A program made the position numbers and the translations under genes. Source: Bradyrhizobium sp. OK095 (GTDB taxonomy: Bacteria > Pseudomonadota > Alphaproteobacteria > Rhizobiales > Xanthobacteraceae). From it: a stretch of 64,000 nt of DNA. Location: assembly GCF_900109945.1 (NCBI RefSeq), contig NZ_FOBX01000005.1, positions 248,001 through 312,000 of the forward strand. The letters are read 5' to 3'. Each line of letters opens with the position of its first letter. Positions within the stretch are counted from its first letter, which is position 1. The notes under the pieces were generated by a model. It did no database searches. It was given only the letters and a program-made list of their open reading frames with translations, and had not been told where the DNA came from. Of the stretch, positions 20,109 through 29,962 are shown in pieces.

Positions 20109-20216
20109 GCGTTTTCCCCTGGATCCGTTTCGTTGTTGTTGGACCGGGATCCTGCGGTGTGCCGCTAGGCTAGACCAGCGAGCAAAGCTCGTGAAGTACC
20201 GCCGTGAGGGGCGCGG

Positions 20217-21197
20217 CTATTCCTCGGCCTTGAACGGCCGCGTCAGCAGCCCCTCGATCGCTGCATCGATCGTCAGCCTGTTGTCCAGGATGGCGGCCAC
20301 CGCTTGCGAGACCGGCATGTCGACATTCCCAGCCGCCGCGAGCTCGACCAGCACCGGCGCAGTGAACGCACCTTCCGCAAGCTTGCCCGCCGGCGCGGCT
20401 TCCCCGCGTCCGAGCGCAAGACCGAGCGCGAAATTGCGCGATTGCGCGGTCGAACAGCTCAGCAGCAAGTCGCCGAGGCCGGAAAGGCCCGACAGCGTTT
20501 CCGTGCGCGCGCCGTAGGCACGGCCGAGCCGCGCCAGCTCGCTGAAGCCGCGCGTGGTCAGTGCGGCGAGCGCGGAGGCGCCGAGGTTGCGGCCGACCAC
20601 GATGCCGGCGGCAATCGCCAGCACGTTCTTGGCCGCGCCGCCGATCTCGACGCCGCGGACGTCCGTCGTGTGATACGGTCGGAAGGTCGCCGAGCCCAGT
20701 GCCTGCACGAGCGCGCTGGCTAAGGCCTCGTCCTTTGCCGCCAGCGTCACCGCTGTCGGCAGGCCGCGCGCAACGTCGTCGGCAAAACTCGGACCCGACA
20801 GGATCGCGGGCTGCGCATGGGGCGCGGCCTCCGCGATCACGTCGGTCATGAATTTGTGGGTGCCGTGCTCGATGCCCTTGGCGCAGGCGACGACCGGCGT
20901 CGGATTTGCAATGTGCGAGGCCAGCATGTTGACCGCACCGCGCAGATGCTGCGCCGGTGTTGCGATCAGCAGCATGTCCGCGCGCGCCGCGAGCGCCAGA
21001 TCGCTCGTAACGACAATCTCCGGCGCCAGTCTTACACCGGGCAGCCGCGGATTGTCGCGGGTCGAAGCGATGCGCGCCGCATGCTCGGCGTTGCGTGCCC
21101 ACAGCGTTACGTTCCGTCCGGCCCGCGCCGCCACCATCGCCAGCGCCGTGCCCCAGGCGCCTGCGCCGATCACCGCGACGGATTGGAACGCGGTCAT
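20217..21197 (-). CDS. gpsA: NAD(P)-dependent glycerol-3-phosphate dehydrogenase
   Basis: GpsA reduces dihydroxyacetone phosphate to sn-glycerol 3-phosphate for phospholipid synthesis. The 326-residue protein has the N-terminal [10 protein letters not shown] nucleotide-binding motif, the [15 protein letters not shown] block and the catalytic-lysine segment [16 protein letters not shown]. Its ATG (21195-21197) is two bases after the tsaD stop, so tsaD-gpsA is an operon, an arrangement common in alphaproteobacteria. Confidence 0.96.
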   Translation of the reverse strand: MTAFQSVAVIGAGAWGTALAMVAARAGRNVTLWARNAEHAARIASTRDNPRLPGVRLAPEIVVTSDLALAARADMLLIATPAQHLRGAVNMLASHIANPTPVVACAKGIEHGTHKFMTDVIAEAAPHAQPAILSGPSFADDVARGLPTAVTLAAKDEALASALVQALGSATFRPYHTTDVRGVEIGGAAKNVLAIAAGIVVGRNLGASALAALTTRGFSELARLGRAYGARTETLSGLSGLGDLLLSCSTAQSRNFALGLALGRGEAAPAGKLAEGAFTAPVLVELAAAGNVDMPVSQAVAAILDNRLTIDAAIEGLLTRPFKAEE

Positions 21198-21199
21198 GG

Positions 21200-22273
21200 T
21201 CAGTATCCCGCCCGCGTCTTGCCGTAGCCCGCGGGCGCCGTCGCATTTGCATCGAGCAGCCAGCGCGCACGGGGCTGGGCTTCCATCGTGTCGGTCAGGC
21301 CGAGAGCGAGGCGCTCGGCGCCGGCCCAGGCGATCATCGCACCATTGTCGGTGCAGAGCGCAGACGGCGGCATGATCAATTGCGTCTGCGCCTGCTTGGC
21401 AACGTCGTCCAGCGCGCGGCGGATCGCCTGATTGGCGGCGACGCCGCCGGCGGCCACCAGCGCATGCGGTGCGCCGAACCGCTCGCGGAAAAGCCGCAGG
21501 CCAACCCTCAGCCGGTCGGCCGTGGAATCCAGCACGGCGGCCTGGAAACTCGCGCAGAGATCATTGATGTCCTGTGGTGTGATCTCAGTCAGCCGGCTCG
21601 CCTCGGTGCGGACCGCTGTCTTCAATCCCGACAGGGAGAAATTGGCGTCGGGGCGGCCCTGCATCGGCCGCGGCAGCGCAAAGCGCGTGGCATCGCCGCT
21701 TGCTGCCGCGCGCTCGACCTGCGGACCGCCGGGATAGGGCAAGCCCAGCATCTTCGCGACCTTGTCGAAAGCTTCGCCGATGGCATCATCGACGGTGGTG
21801 CCGAGCCGCACATATTGGCCGACGCCGGTGACCGCGACGATCTGGGTGTGGCCGCCCGAAGCGAGAAACAGGCAATAGGGAAATTCGATGCCGTCGGTGA
21901 GGCGCGGCGTCAGCGCATGCGCCTCCAGATGGTTCACCGCGATCAGTGGCGTGTCGTGCACCATCGCGATCGCCTTCGCGGTGGTGAGCCCGACGATGAC
22001 GCCGCCGATCAGGCCTGGCCCCGCAGCCGCCGCGACACCGTTGAGCTGGGCATAGTCGATGCCGGCCTCGTGCATGGCGCGGTCGATGATGCCGTCGAGC
22101 ATTTCGACATGCGCGCGGGCGGCGATCTCCGGCACCACGCCACCGAAGCGGGCATGCTCCTCGATCTGGGACCGCACGATGTTGGACAGGATCTTGCCGC
22201 TGCCGTCAGGCGCGCGCTCGATCACGGCCGCGGCGGTTTCGTCGCAGGTGGTTTCGATGCCCAATACCAGCAT
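21200..22273 (-). CDS. tsaD: tRNA N6-adenosine threonylcarbamoyltransferase
   Basis: TsaD transfers the threonylcarbamoyl group to A37 of ANN-decoding tRNAs, working with TsaB and TsaE. The 357-residue version starts [17 protein letters not shown] and contains the metal-binding HLEAH motif and [14 protein letters not shown] use ATG 22271-22273, the family start. However, a TTG six codons upstream (22289-22291) has a better-spaced AGAAGG, so the true N-terminus may be six residues longer. It is divergent from hemD, with 163 bp between. Confidence 0.95.
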   Translation of the reverse strand: MLVLGIETTCDETAAAVIERAPDGSGKILSNIVRSQIEEHARFGGVVPEIAARAHVEMLDGIIDRAMHEAGIDYAQLNGVAAAAGPGLIGGVIVGLTTAKAIAMVHDTPLIAVNHLEAHALTPRLTDGIEFPYCLFLASGGHTQIVAVTGVGQYVRLGTTVDDAIGEAFDKVAKMLGLPYPGGPQVERAAASGDATRFALPRPMQGRPDANFSLSGLKTAVRTEASRLTEITPQDINDLCASFQAAVLDSTADRLRVGLRLFRERFGAPHALVAAGGVAANQAIRRALDDVAKQAQTQLIMPPSALCTDNGAMIAWAGAERLALGLTDTMEAQPRARWLLDANATAPAGYGKTRAGY

Positions 22274-22436
22274 TGGCGAATTGTTATCCAATTTGCGCCC
22301 TTCTCACCCCCCTTGCGCTCATCCGCAAAGCAGAGTTCTGGTAACGCGGTAGCATTCCGGGGTCGGCTTGCGCAATCGTCACGCGCAGCCTTCCCTCGCG
22401 AATGCGTCACCGTCACGCGGTTCGGGAACACCAGCG

Positions 22437-23213
22437 ATGTCCATCCTTGTCACACGGCCGCATCCCGACAACGAGGCGACGGCGGACAATCTGCGCGCAC
22501 GAGGGCATGTGGTGTTGCTAGCGCCGGTGCTCAAGTTCGAGCCGGTCGCTTTTCACGACGAGAGCGAGGCGAATTATAGCGCCATCATCGTCACGTCGGC
22601 CAATGCGATCCGCGCCGTCGCGCCGTTGTTGCAAGATCCTGGCTTACAAGATCCTGGCTTAAAGGACCTTGGCCTCCTCAAGCTGCCGCTGTTTGCGGTC
22701 GGCGAGCACACTGCGACTGCCGCACGCGATGCCGGCTTTGGCGAGGTGATCATTGCCGGCGGCGATGCCGCTTCCTTGCGCGACAAGGTCATTCAAAGTG
22801 TGCGCGAGAAGGTGCTGAAAAAGAAGGGTACGTTGCTCTACCTCGCCGGCGCTGATCTGTCGCGCGATCTCGGTGGTGAGCTCGGAGCCGAAGGATTCAG
22901 CGTGGTCACGCAGACCACCTATCGCATGGCCCCGGTCAAGATTCTCCCGCGCGACGTCTGCGACGGCTTTGCCGCGCATGGCATCAGGGCGGTGCTGCAT
23001 TACTCCCGGCGCAGCGCGCGGGCCTTCCTGGAGGCGGCACGGGACGAAGGTGTCGAAATCTCGGCGCTGGCGATTCCGCAATGCTGCCTGTCCGAGACCG
23101 TCGCGGCGGTGTTGCGCGATGCCGGGGCGTCGCAGGTTCTGGTGGCCGCGTCGCCGGACGAAAACGCCTTATTTGGCACCTTGGAGCGTGCTTTGCGCAC
23201 CCGTTTGGCGTAA
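22437..23213 (+). CDS. hemD: Uroporphyrinogen-III synthase
   Basis: HemD cyclises hydroxymethylbilane to uroporphyrinogen III in haem synthesis. The 258-residue protein starts MSILVTRPHPDNEATA and has the SANAIRAVAP and YSRRSARAFLEAA segments typical of this poorly conserved family. I start at ATG 22437; the 23-codon extension is not family-like. A 15-bp in-frame triplication inserts about ten extra residues after the SANAIRAVAPLL helix. It heads the hemD-mic60-hemY run. Confidence 0.92.
   Translation: MSILVTRPHPDNEATADNLRARGHVVLLAPVLKFEPVAFHDESEANYSAIIVTSANAIRAVAPLLQDPGLQDPGLKDLGLLKLPLFAVGEHTATAARDAGFGEVIIAGGDAASLRDKVIQSVREKVLKKKGTLLYLAGADLSRDLGGELGAEGFSVVTQTTYRMAPVKILPRDVCDGFAAHGIRAVLHYSRRSARAFLEAARDEGVEISALAIPQCCLSETVAAVLRDAGASQVLVAASPDENALFGTLERALRTRLA
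22632..22676 (+). repeat. 15-bp tandem repeat inside hemD
   Basis: CAAGATCCTGGCTTA occurs twice exactly, at 22632-22646 and 22647-22661, and a diverged third copy follows at 22662-22676. The period is a multiple of three, so it encodes the repeated pentapeptide QDPGL-QDPGL-KDLGL without breaking the frame. Confidence 0.9.
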
Positions 23214-23278
23214 GAGGTCGGGCCGAATCCGACGCAATCGGGTCCATTTTGGGCATGTAAGTGTGAGGAACCGTCACG

Positions 23279-24553
23279 ATGGCCGACGACAAGCCTGAAG
23301 ACGCAGGCAAGCCTGAAGACGTAGTTAGGCCTGAAGACTTGGGCAGCCCTGAAGACTTGGGAATGCCCCCCGAGTCCGGCCGCGCCAAGCGGACCCCGCC
23401 CACCATCGACCTCGAGGCGACCGAAGTCTCCACCCAGCCGCAGGACGTGGCGGGCGAGCCGGCGGCGCAGCCATCGGTCGAGCAGGCTGCGCATGATCAG
23501 GCCACGGTTGAAGAGACCAAGGCCGAGGAAGCCAGACCCGAGGCACAGCCCGCCGAGGAACAGGCTCCCGTCGCGTCTGCAGCTGTATCGCCTTGGGTGA
23601 TCGCTCCATTTTCCGGCGCCGCCGCCGCCGCGGTCGTGATCGCGGTCGGTTGGGCGCTGGGCTGGCCCGCGGTGCAGGCGCCGCCGGCCTCGCCGCAAGT
23701 GACAAGCGCTGCGGTCGAGGCGCTGAGCGGTCGCGTGGCCGCGGTCGAAGCGAAAGCCGGTAAGCCCACGGCCGATCAGGCGATGGTGGCGCGGCTCGAT
23801 GCGCTGGAGAAATCCGTCGGCACTTTGCGCGGCGACATCGCCAATTTGCGCGCACAGTCCGACAAGACTGCGGGCGCATTGAACGATGCGAAATCCACGC
23901 CGCGCGATGCGGTGGCCTCGCCCGGTCTTGCCGCCCTCGACGACCGCCTCTCGCAGCTCGAGCGCGCCAGCACGACCGCCCGTGCCGAGCTCGCGCAGCA
24001 GGGCGAAAAGATCGCCGATGCCAAGGTGATGGACGACAAGCCGTTGCGCCACGTGGTCGCCGCCACCCTGCTCGACGTTGCCGTTCGCCATAACGACCCC
24101 TATGCGGCGCAGCTCTCTGCTGCGCGGTCGCTTGCAGCCAAGCCCGAGGTGCTGAAACCGCTCGATAGTTTCGCTGCCGCCGGCATTCCGACGCCGGTCG
24201 CGCTGAGCCGCGAGCTCCTCAACATCGTGCCGAAACTGTCGCCGCCGGCAGAGGCGCAGACCAGCGGTACCGGCATCGTCGAGCGCCTTCAGGCGGGAGC
24301 CTCAAAACTCGTCCGCATCGAGCGCACCGACGGCGTCGGCAATGATCGCGGCGCCATTGTCGCGCGGATCACGGCAGCGGCGCTGCGCAACGACTTCGTC
24401 GAGGCGCGCCGCGAGCTGAAGACGTTGTCCGAGACCGATCGCGCGCCTGCGCAGGCGTGGCTGGACAAGGCCGATGCCCGCGATGCCGCGCTCGCGGCCT
24501 CCCGCAAATTCGCCGACGACGCCATGGCAAGTCTCGCCAGGCCTGCTCAATAA
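23279..24553 (+). CDS. Mic60/mitofilin-like inner-membrane protein
   Basis: The 424-residue protein is the alphaproteobacterial homologue of mitochondrial Mic60 (COG4223). An acidic, Pro/Glu/Ala-rich cytoplasmic N-terminus of about 105 residues leads to one membrane helix (106-129). A periplasmic coiled coil and a C-terminal mitofilin signature region follow. In alphaproteobacteria Mic60 shapes the inner membrane and contacts outer-membrane proteins. Its position between hemD and hemY is the conserved neighbourhood for this family. The N-terminus carries an 18-bp tandem repeat. Confidence 0.85.
   Translation: MADDKPEDAGKPEDVVRPEDLGSPEDLGMPPESGRAKRTPPTIDLEATEVSTQPQDVAGEPAAQPSVEQAAHDQATVEETKAEEARPEAQPAEEQAPVASAAVSPWVIAPFSGAAAAAVVIAVGWALGWPAVQAPPASPQVTSAAVEALSGRVAAVEAKAGKPTADQAMVARLDALEKSVGTLRGDIANLRAQSDKTAGALNDAKSTPRDAVASPGLAALDDRLSQLERASTTARAELAQQGEKIADAKVMDDKPLRHVVAATLLDVAVRHNDPYAAQLSAARSLAAKPEVLKPLDSFAAAGIPTPVALSRELLNIVPKLSPPAEAQTSGTGIVERLQAGASKLVRIERTDGVGNDRGAIVARITAAALRNDFVEARRELKTLSETDRAPAQAWLDKADARDAALAASRKFADDAMASLARPAQ
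23294..23365 (+). repeat. 18-bp tandem repeat encoding PED motifs in the Mic60-like gene
   Basis: Four units begin with CCTGAAGAC at 23294, 23312, 23330 and 23348, each 18 bp long with diverged second halves. They encode PEDAGK, PEDVVR, PEDLGS and PEDLGM. The repeat lies in the disordered acidic N-terminus, where length change should be tolerated. Confidence 0.9.
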
Positions 24554-24588
24554 GATTCGCGCAACAATCAGCGCGTATAGGAATAGCC

Positions 24589-26373
24589 ATGCTTCGCATC
24601 GTCCTTTTCCTCGTCCTGATTGCGCTCGCCGGCGCCGGCGCGGCCTGGGTTGCCGACCAGCCCGGCAATGTCGTGATGACGTGGGGGAGTTATCGCGCCT
24701 CACCGAGCATTCCGGTATTTGTCCTCTGCCTCGGCATATTCGCAGTCGCGATCGTCTTGCTCTGGAGCATCGTGACGACGATCTGGCGCACGCCGGGGCG
24801 CATGCGCCGCCGCCGTCATGACAAGCGTCATGCGCGTGGTCGTCACGCCATCACCCACGGCCTGCTCGCGATCGGCCATGGCGACACCGCGCTCGCCCGT
24901 CGGCACGCGGACGCGGCGCGACGTCACGCGCCCGATGATCCGCTCGCGCTGCTGTTGCATGCGCAGTCGGCGCAGCTCGACGGTAATCGCAACGAGGCGC
25001 AGCGCGCCTTCCGCGCCATGGCGGAGCGTGAGGATACGCGGCTGCTCGGCCTGCGCGGCCTGTTCATCGAAGCGCAGCGCGCCGACGATGCGGTCGGCGC
25101 CGTGATGATCGCGGAGGAGGCTATCAAGCTGTCGCCGTCCTCGACCTGGGCTTCGCATGCGGTGCTCGGCTTCCGCTGCGCCCGCGGCGACTGGAGCGGC
25201 GCGCTGGCGATCCTCGATTCGAATCTGTCCGCCGGCCTGATCGACAAGGCGGCCTATCGCCGCCAGCGCGGCGTGCTGTTGACGGCGCGCGCGCTTGAAT
25301 TGGAAACCATGGACCGCGACGTCGCGCGCGAGAGCGTGATGGAGGCGATCAAGCTCGCGCCGACGCTGGTGCCGGCCGCGGTGCTCGCCGCAAAATTCGA
25401 GAGCGAGGCGCATCAGGTGCGCCGCGCCATGAAGCTGGTGGAAGCCGCCTGGCTCGCCAATCCGCATCCCGATCTCGCCGACGCCTATGCGCATGTGAAG
25501 CTCGGCGACTCCACGCGGCAGCGCTTGCAGCGGGTCGAGACGCTCGCGGCCAAGACGCCCGCCGACAAGCCCGGCCATGTCGAAGGCCAACTCGCGCTCG
25601 CCCGCGCCGCGATCGATGCCTCCGAGTTCGCGCGTGCGCGCGCGGCGCTCGCGCCTTACGTCAACGATCCGACCCAGCGTGTCGCGCTGCTGATGGCCGA
25701 GCTCGAGCGCATCGAGCACGGCGACAGTGGTCGCGCCCGCGCCTGGACGTTGCGTGCGGTGCGCGCCCGCCACGATCCGGCCTGGACTGCGGACGGCTAT
25801 GTCAGCGATCGCTGGCGCCCGGTCTCCCCGGTCACCGGCCGGCTCGACGCCTTCCAGTGGCAGACCCCGGTCGCGAGCCTTCCGTCCGACAAGGGCGCCA
25901 CGATCGAAGCCTCGGCCTTCGAGGAAGCGATGCTGGCGGCCCCGCCGCCGAAACGGGTGACGGCGGCCCCAAGCGAAAGCACGGCGGAACCGGCCGTGAC
26001 GGTACCGGCTCCCGTGCCGGCCGCGCAGGACAATTCACCCCGTGAGGCCCAGGAAGCCGTCAAGGAATCCGTCGAGGAAGCCGTCAAGGAAGCCGTCAAG
26101 GAAGAGCTGGCGGCGGCGCCCGTCGAGCCGGTCAAGCCCGCCCCCGAAGCGGCCGAATCATCGCCCGTGGCGGCAACCCCGGTGTTCCGGACCCGCGCCG
26201 ACCTCGGCAAGCCCGCGCAAGCACCTGGCCAGGCCGTCATCCCGATCATCCGCGCCCCTGACGATCCCGGGATCGATGACGAGGGCCCAAGCGATGAATT
26301 TACGGAACAAATCGGTACCTCGAAGGCCCAGGCCGGCGGCTGGCGCGGATTCTGGTCCCGTTGGGGCGCGTGA
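24589..26373 (+). CDS. hemY: HemY-like membrane protein with TPR region
   Basis: This is HemY in the Escherichia coli sense (inner-membrane TPR protein), not protoporphyrinogen oxidase. The 594-residue product has two N-terminal membrane segments (LRIVLFLVLIALAGAGAAWV and IPVFVLCLGIFAVAIVLLW). A long helical TPR-like part follows to about residue 450, then a Pro/Ala/Glu-rich tail. Its role beside haem genes is not settled. ATG 24589 follows the Mic60 stop by 35 bp. The tail holds a 12-bp tandem repeat encoding EAVK. Confidence 0.88.
   Translation: MLRIVLFLVLIALAGAGAAWVADQPGNVVMTWGSYRASPSIPVFVLCLGIFAVAIVLLWSIVTTIWRTPGRMRRRRHDKRHARGRHAITHGLLAIGHGDTALARRHADAARRHAPDDPLALLLHAQSAQLDGNRNEAQRAFRAMAEREDTRLLGLRGLFIEAQRADDAVGAVMIAEEAIKLSPSSTWASHAVLGFRCARGDWSGALAILDSNLSAGLIDKAAYRRQRGVLLTARALELETMDRDVARESVMEAIKLAPTLVPAAVLAAKFESEAHQVRRAMKLVEAAWLANPHPDLADAYAHVKLGDSTRQRLQRVETLAAKTPADKPGHVEGQLALARAAIDASEFARARAALAPYVNDPTQRVALLMAELERIEHGDSGRARAWTLRAVRARHDPAWTADGYVSDRWRPVSPVTGRLDAFQWQTPVASLPSDKGATIEASAFEEAMLAAPPPKRVTAAPSESTAEPAVTVPAPVPAAQDNSPREAQEAVKESVEEAVKEAVKEELAAAPVEPVKPAPEAAESSPVAATPVFRTRADLGKPAQAPGQAVIPIIRAPDDPGIDDEGPSDEFTEQIGTSKAQAGGWRGFWSRWGA
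26053..26100 (+). repeat. 12-bp tandem repeat in the hemY tail
   Basis: Four 12-bp units run from 26053; three read GAAGCCGTCAAG and the second is a variant, GAATCCGTCGAG. They encode EAVK-ESVE-EAVK-EAVK, a charged helical stretch in the low-complexity tail. Confidence 0.9.
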
Positions 26374-26472
26374 GGCGCATTTCGAAGCCGGCTCCACCTT
26401 GCCAATTCGGGCCATGCCCGATATCAGGAGCGCGCGTATCGGGACCGGTTTCGCCGGGCCCCGGCAGGGTTC

Positions 26473-26548
26473 GCCGCAATAGCTCAGTTGGTAGAGCACG
26501 TCATTCGTAATGACGGGGTCGGGGGTTCGAGTCCCTCTTGCGGCACCA
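26473..26548 (+). tRNA. tRNA-Thr (anticodon CGU)
   Basis: A 76-nt cloverleaf includes an encoded CCA. The acceptor stem GCCGCAA pairs with TTGCGGC, the D stem GCTC with GAGC, and the anticodon stem CGTCA with TGACG around loop TTCGTAA. The T arm has GGGGG-TTCGAGT-CCCTC. Loop positions 34-36 read CGT, which decodes the Thr codon ACG, frequent in a high-GC genome. Confidence 0.97.
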
Positions 26549-26654
26549 GCGCCTTAACTTCATCCGATCGTCACAAGCCAGCTTCCTGCCCACTGAAACC
26601 GGGCGCATGCGCGTTGCGCTCCACGCGTGTGTCTCTACGATGCGCCGATGGGAC

Positions 26655-28325
26655 ATGCGGGTGACGGGGCAAGTGGTGGGTACGGATAGCAAGGCTGGGG
26701 TGGACCAGAACGCATGGTTGCGAATCTCGGGTCTCGTCATTCTTGCCGCAAGCGTCACATTCATCGTAGCCTCGCGATCGCTCGAGGTCTCGCGTCTGCA
26801 TAGCCGGCTGTCCGTCCCGCCGCTCTATGACGACGTCTCCTATTTCCTCGACGCTGTGCGGTGGATGAATGCGGCAAAAGACCAAAGCGTCTTTGCCAGC
26901 GTGTGGGGCTTGCTGCATCACCACGCGCCGTTCGCGACGCTGGTGGCGATCATCGGGCTTGCGTTGTTTCCCGGCAGCTACATCGGACCCTATCTCGTCC
27001 ACGCCGTTGTCGTCTTTGCATTTCTGCTCGGGATCGTCTGGCTGGTTCGGCGCCGGCCCGTGCTCGAGATCGCGGCGTGCCTGATTGCGGTGCCTTGTGT
27101 GCCGGTGCTGTGGCACACGGTCACTGAAGCGCGCCCCGATCTGCCTTCGGGTCTTGCCATCGGTCTTGCGGCTGGGGCGATCGTCTACCGCGGCGTACTC
27201 GATCGCGGCGCGCGCGCGCTCGCCGCTCTGGGCGTTGCCTGCGCACTGGCGGTCAGCATCAAGCCGACGTCATTCCCTGCCGCGCTTGCGCTTCTTGGCA
27301 GTGCCTTTGCGATCCGGCTATTTGCCGATTGCATCCAGGCTGGCGGATTGCGGCCGTCGCTTCGCACCGCGCTCAGCGCGCTGCTGTGGTTCGTGCTGCC
27401 GCTGATCGCGACCACGGCGGTGCTGATTGGGCCGGCCCTGGTCGAGACCGTCACCTACATCCTCAATGTGTTCGTCGGCCAGCGCGATCTCTGGACCACC
27501 GGCGAAAGTTTCTGGGCCGGATTGCTGCGCTTCTCGATCGGTGGCGAGGGACAGTTCGGCCTGCACTATTGGCTGGTCATCGGGCTGGGCCTGATGGGGC
27601 TTCGCCTCGTGCTCGCCGCCATCCATGGCAGGGACGCGCTGCTGGACGCTGCCGTTCTGCTGGCGGCTGTGCTGATCGCCTATGCCATTCCCTCCGTCGC
27701 GGAGATCAAGACCTATTACTTCGGTGCGATGTTTTATGGCCTGTTCATCGTCGCGATGGTCCTCAATGGCTGCGCCGGCCTGATGCTTGCCGAAACGCTG
27801 CTCGCCCGCTTTGGTCTCGGCAGCGATATCCGCCGCCACGCACTCACAGCCGCTCGGGTGCTCGTGCTCGTATTCGTCGTCCAGCTGTTCGTCAGGCACG
27901 TGGTCGTCGGTCCAATCAGCACGGCGACGCCGCTGAGCGCGCAGCAGCAGGAGAGTATCCGCCTTGCGACCGAGCGGCTCTGGTCGCTCTTACGCGACAT
28001 GAGGCCGGAAAAAGCCGGCCCGCTCACTGTCGCCTTCTCGAGCCCCTATCCCGTTACGTCGGCGACCATCCAGCTCTATGCCGAACAGGCAAAGATGAAT
28101 TTCGTCATGCGCAACGAGCTCTATCACCGGACTGCGCAGGCGACGGGCGATGCGCTGTTGAAGTCGGAGATCCTCGTGCTCTCGAGCTCGATACCGCACA
28201 CGCTGCTCGGGCCGCGGGTTGGCGACGAACTCATCGCCCGCATGGATGCGGAAAAGGGCTTTTGCCTGCTCGATACCCAGACATTTCCTGACGTGACGCT
28301 GCGGGTCTATCGCCGCGGCTGCTGA
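26655..28325 (+). CDS. Polytopic membrane protein, GT-C glycosyltransferase-like
   Basis: The protein of about 556 residues has roughly ten hydrophobic helices and a soluble C-terminal part of about 130 residues. After the first helix comes PPLYDDVSYFLDA, an acidic motif like the catalytic Asp-Asp of GT-C enzymes that use polyprenyl-phosphate sugars. This suggests a glycosyl or mannosyltransferase of the inner membrane, but no substrate can be named. The open frame extends back into the tRNA-Thr gene, so the start must be internal. ATG 26655 is my choice; ATG 26640 and 26607 are alternatives, none with a strong ribosome-binding site. Confidence 0.6.
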   Translation: MRVTGQVVGTDSKAGVDQNAWLRISGLVILAASVTFIVASRSLEVSRLHSRLSVPPLYDDVSYFLDAVRWMNAAKDQSVFASVWGLLHHHAPFATLVAIIGLALFPGSYIGPYLVHAVVVFAFLLGIVWLVRRRPVLEIAACLIAVPCVPVLWHTVTEARPDLPSGLAIGLAAGAIVYRGVLDRGARALAALGVACALAVSIKPTSFPAALALLGSAFAIRLFADCIQAGGLRPSLRTALSALLWFVLPLIATTAVLIGPALVETVTYILNVFVGQRDLWTTGESFWAGLLRFSIGGEGQFGLHYWLVIGLGLMGLRLVLAAIHGRDALLDAAVLLAAVLIAYAIPSVAEIKTYYFGAMFYGLFIVAMVLNGCAGLMLAETLLARFGLGSDIRRHALTAARVLVLVFVVQLFVRHVVVGPISTATPLSAQQQESIRLATERLWSLLRDMRPEKAGPLTVAFSSPYPVTSATIQLYAEQAKMNFVMRNELYHRTAQATGDALLKSEILVLSSSIPHTLLGPRVGDELIARMDAEKGFCLLDTQTFPDVTLRVYRRGC

Positions 28326-28435
28326 CCGCGGCCTGGCGGGTTCGAAATCGCATCGCAGCCTGCGTGATCTCGATCACATAACCCCGGACGGGCCTGCCGT
28401 ACTGTCCCGGTCACGCAAACACGGGGAGATTTCAT

Positions 28436-28834
28436 ATGCGCAAGATCATTCTGGTTGCTGCCATGGTCCTGGCCTCCGCATCTGCTCAGGCAGGCGACCG
28501 CAGCCTGTCGATGTCGGCGGCGACTGACCACACCTCCGCCTCGCAAATCACCACGACGGCGGCCACCACGACGCAAATCAGCGAAATCGCGCCGGCCGTC
28601 GAGGCTCCGAAATATGTCGATCGTCCGCCGGCAATCCCGGCTCCTTCGGCTCCCGCCGCCGCCCCTGCGCCCGCTGCAGCGACCGCGCCTGCCGTGACCA
28701 CGACGGCTTCAGCACCGACTGCAACTCAGCCAGCGTCGAAGACATCCGCGAAATCCAGCAAGCCGAAGCACCAGCGCGCCTCGACCGAGCGCCGCATCAT
28801 CAGCGAGCTGCATCGTCACGGCATCTATTGGTAA
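28436..28834 (+). CDS. Exported Ala/Pro/Thr-rich hypothetical protein
   Basis: The 132-residue protein has a clear signal peptide (MRKIILVAAMVLASASAQA). A low-complexity Thr/Ala/Pro linker follows, then a short basic C-terminus (ERRIISELHRHGIYW). I do not recognise the family. The extended Pro-Ala region looks like a periplasmic spacer. The gene has its own upstream region and ends at a shared terminator. Confidence 0.75.
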   Translation: MRKIILVAAMVLASASAQAGDRSLSMSAATDHTSASQITTTAATTTQISEIAPAVEAPKYVDRPPAIPAPSAPAAAPAPAAATAPAVTTTASAPTATQPASKTSAKSSKPKHQRASTERRIISELHRHGIYW

Positions 28835-28858
28835 GCCGCCGCTTCCTTCCAAATGCAA

Positions 28859-28882
28859 ATGGCCGGGCGAAAGCCCGGCCAT
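28859..28882. terminator. Bidirectional GC hairpin
   Basis: A perfect 10-bp stem ATGGCCGGGC/GCCCGGCCAT closes on a GAAA tetraloop. It lies between the convergent exported-protein gene and the polysaccharide deacetylase gene. Confidence 0.75.
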
Positions 28883-28906
28883 GCACGTATTGAAGCGGCG
28901 GTTTCG

Positions 28907-29962
28907 TTACTGCGAAACGGTCTGCACCACGCTCGAGATCGGACGCGTGGTCGTGCTTGCGGTCGGCACCTTCAGATCCTTCAGCACCGCCTCGTCATAT
29001 TCTGGCAGCGACTGGAAGGTCGTCTTGGCCTTGATCTGCACGATCTTGTAACCGCCGGCCTTCAGCCGCGCGAGCAGCGTCGGCAGCGCCTCACCCGTGT
29101 GCTTCTGGAAGTCGTGCATCAGGACGATGCCCTTGCCGAGCTTGTCGAGCTTGGTCATCACGGTCTCGACGATCTTCTCAGGGGTGGCACCCTTCCTGAA
29201 GTCGAAGGAATCGAGATCGGTCGACCACATCGCGACGTTGCGGGTGCCGAGATAGCTCACCATTGCCGGATTGTGCTGAAGTTGCGGGAAGCGGAAGAAC
29301 GGCGCCGGGTTGGTGCCGAGCGCGAGCTTCACGGCGCTAAAGCCCTTCTCGATCTCGTCCTTGGCCTGCTGCTCCGTCATCTTCTTGCTGTTGAGATTGA
29401 GATGCGACCAGGTGTGCGTGCCGACCGTGTGGCCCTGGGCCAGCACCTGGCGCAGGATTTCCGGATGCCACATCGCGTGCTTGCCGACCGAGAAGAACAG
29501 GCCCTTGGTGCATTCTTCCCCAAGCGCCTTCAGCACCGCGGGCGTGTTCACCGGCCAGGGGCTGTCATCGAAGGTCAGCACGACCTCCTTGTCGGTGAGG
29601 AAGTCGAATTGCTTGAAAGTTTCGAAGCCGAAGCCGGGGCCGCCTGTGGTGTCGATCTCGACCACGCGGGAGACGCCCAGCGCATTCGGATTGGCGCAGG
29701 CCTGCTTCTGCTGAACCGGCATGGCCGGAGCGGGTGCGGGTGCCTGCGCAAGTGTCGTCGGCTTGTCCGCGACGGTCGCGGTGGTCGAAACGTCGTCCTT
29801 GGCGGCGAGCTTGGCCTGTGCCGGCAATTGATCGGCGGCACGGGCGGCAATCGTCTTGGGAGCGCCCTGATCGGCGCGCGAGGAATAATAAAACCAACCG
29901 CCGGCGGCGATCACGACCGCCGCAAGGACACTGGCCAGCATCAGGCCCAACGCATTACGCAT
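28907..29962 (-). CDS. Polysaccharide deacetylase family protein
   Basis: The 351-residue protein has an N-terminal membrane anchor (LGLMLASVLAAVVIAAGGWFYY), an Ala/Gln-rich linker and a NodB-homology catalytic domain. Motif 1 is LTFDDSP with the catalytic and metal Asp pair, and motif 2 is HTWSH with the metal histidines. It would act in the periplasm on an N-acetylated glycan, peptidoglycan or envelope polysaccharide. I start at ATG 29960-29962, with GGAAAGAG upstream; the longer form would use TTG. Its neighbour genes give no substrate. Confidence 0.85.
   Translation of the reverse strand: MRNALGLMLASVLAAVVIAAGGWFYYSSRADQGAPKTIAARAADQLPAQAKLAAKDDVSTTATVADKPTTLAQAPAPAPAMPVQQKQACANPNALGVSRVVEIDTTGGPGFGFETFKQFDFLTDKEVVLTFDDSPWPVNTPAVLKALGEECTKGLFFSVGKHAMWHPEILRQVLAQGHTVGTHTWSHLNLNSKKMTEQQAKDEIEKGFSAVKLALGTNPAPFFRFPQLQHNPAMVSYLGTRNVAMWSTDLDSFDFRKGATPEKIVETVMTKLDKLGKGIVLMHDFQKHTGEALPTLLARLKAGGYKIVQIKAKTTFQSLPEYDEAVLKDLKVPTASTTTRPISSVVQTVSQ

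Noticed and set aside
26538..26654. Upstream extension of the GT-C-like gene
   Set aside because: It overlaps the tRNA-Thr gene by several bases, so translation from there is unlikely.
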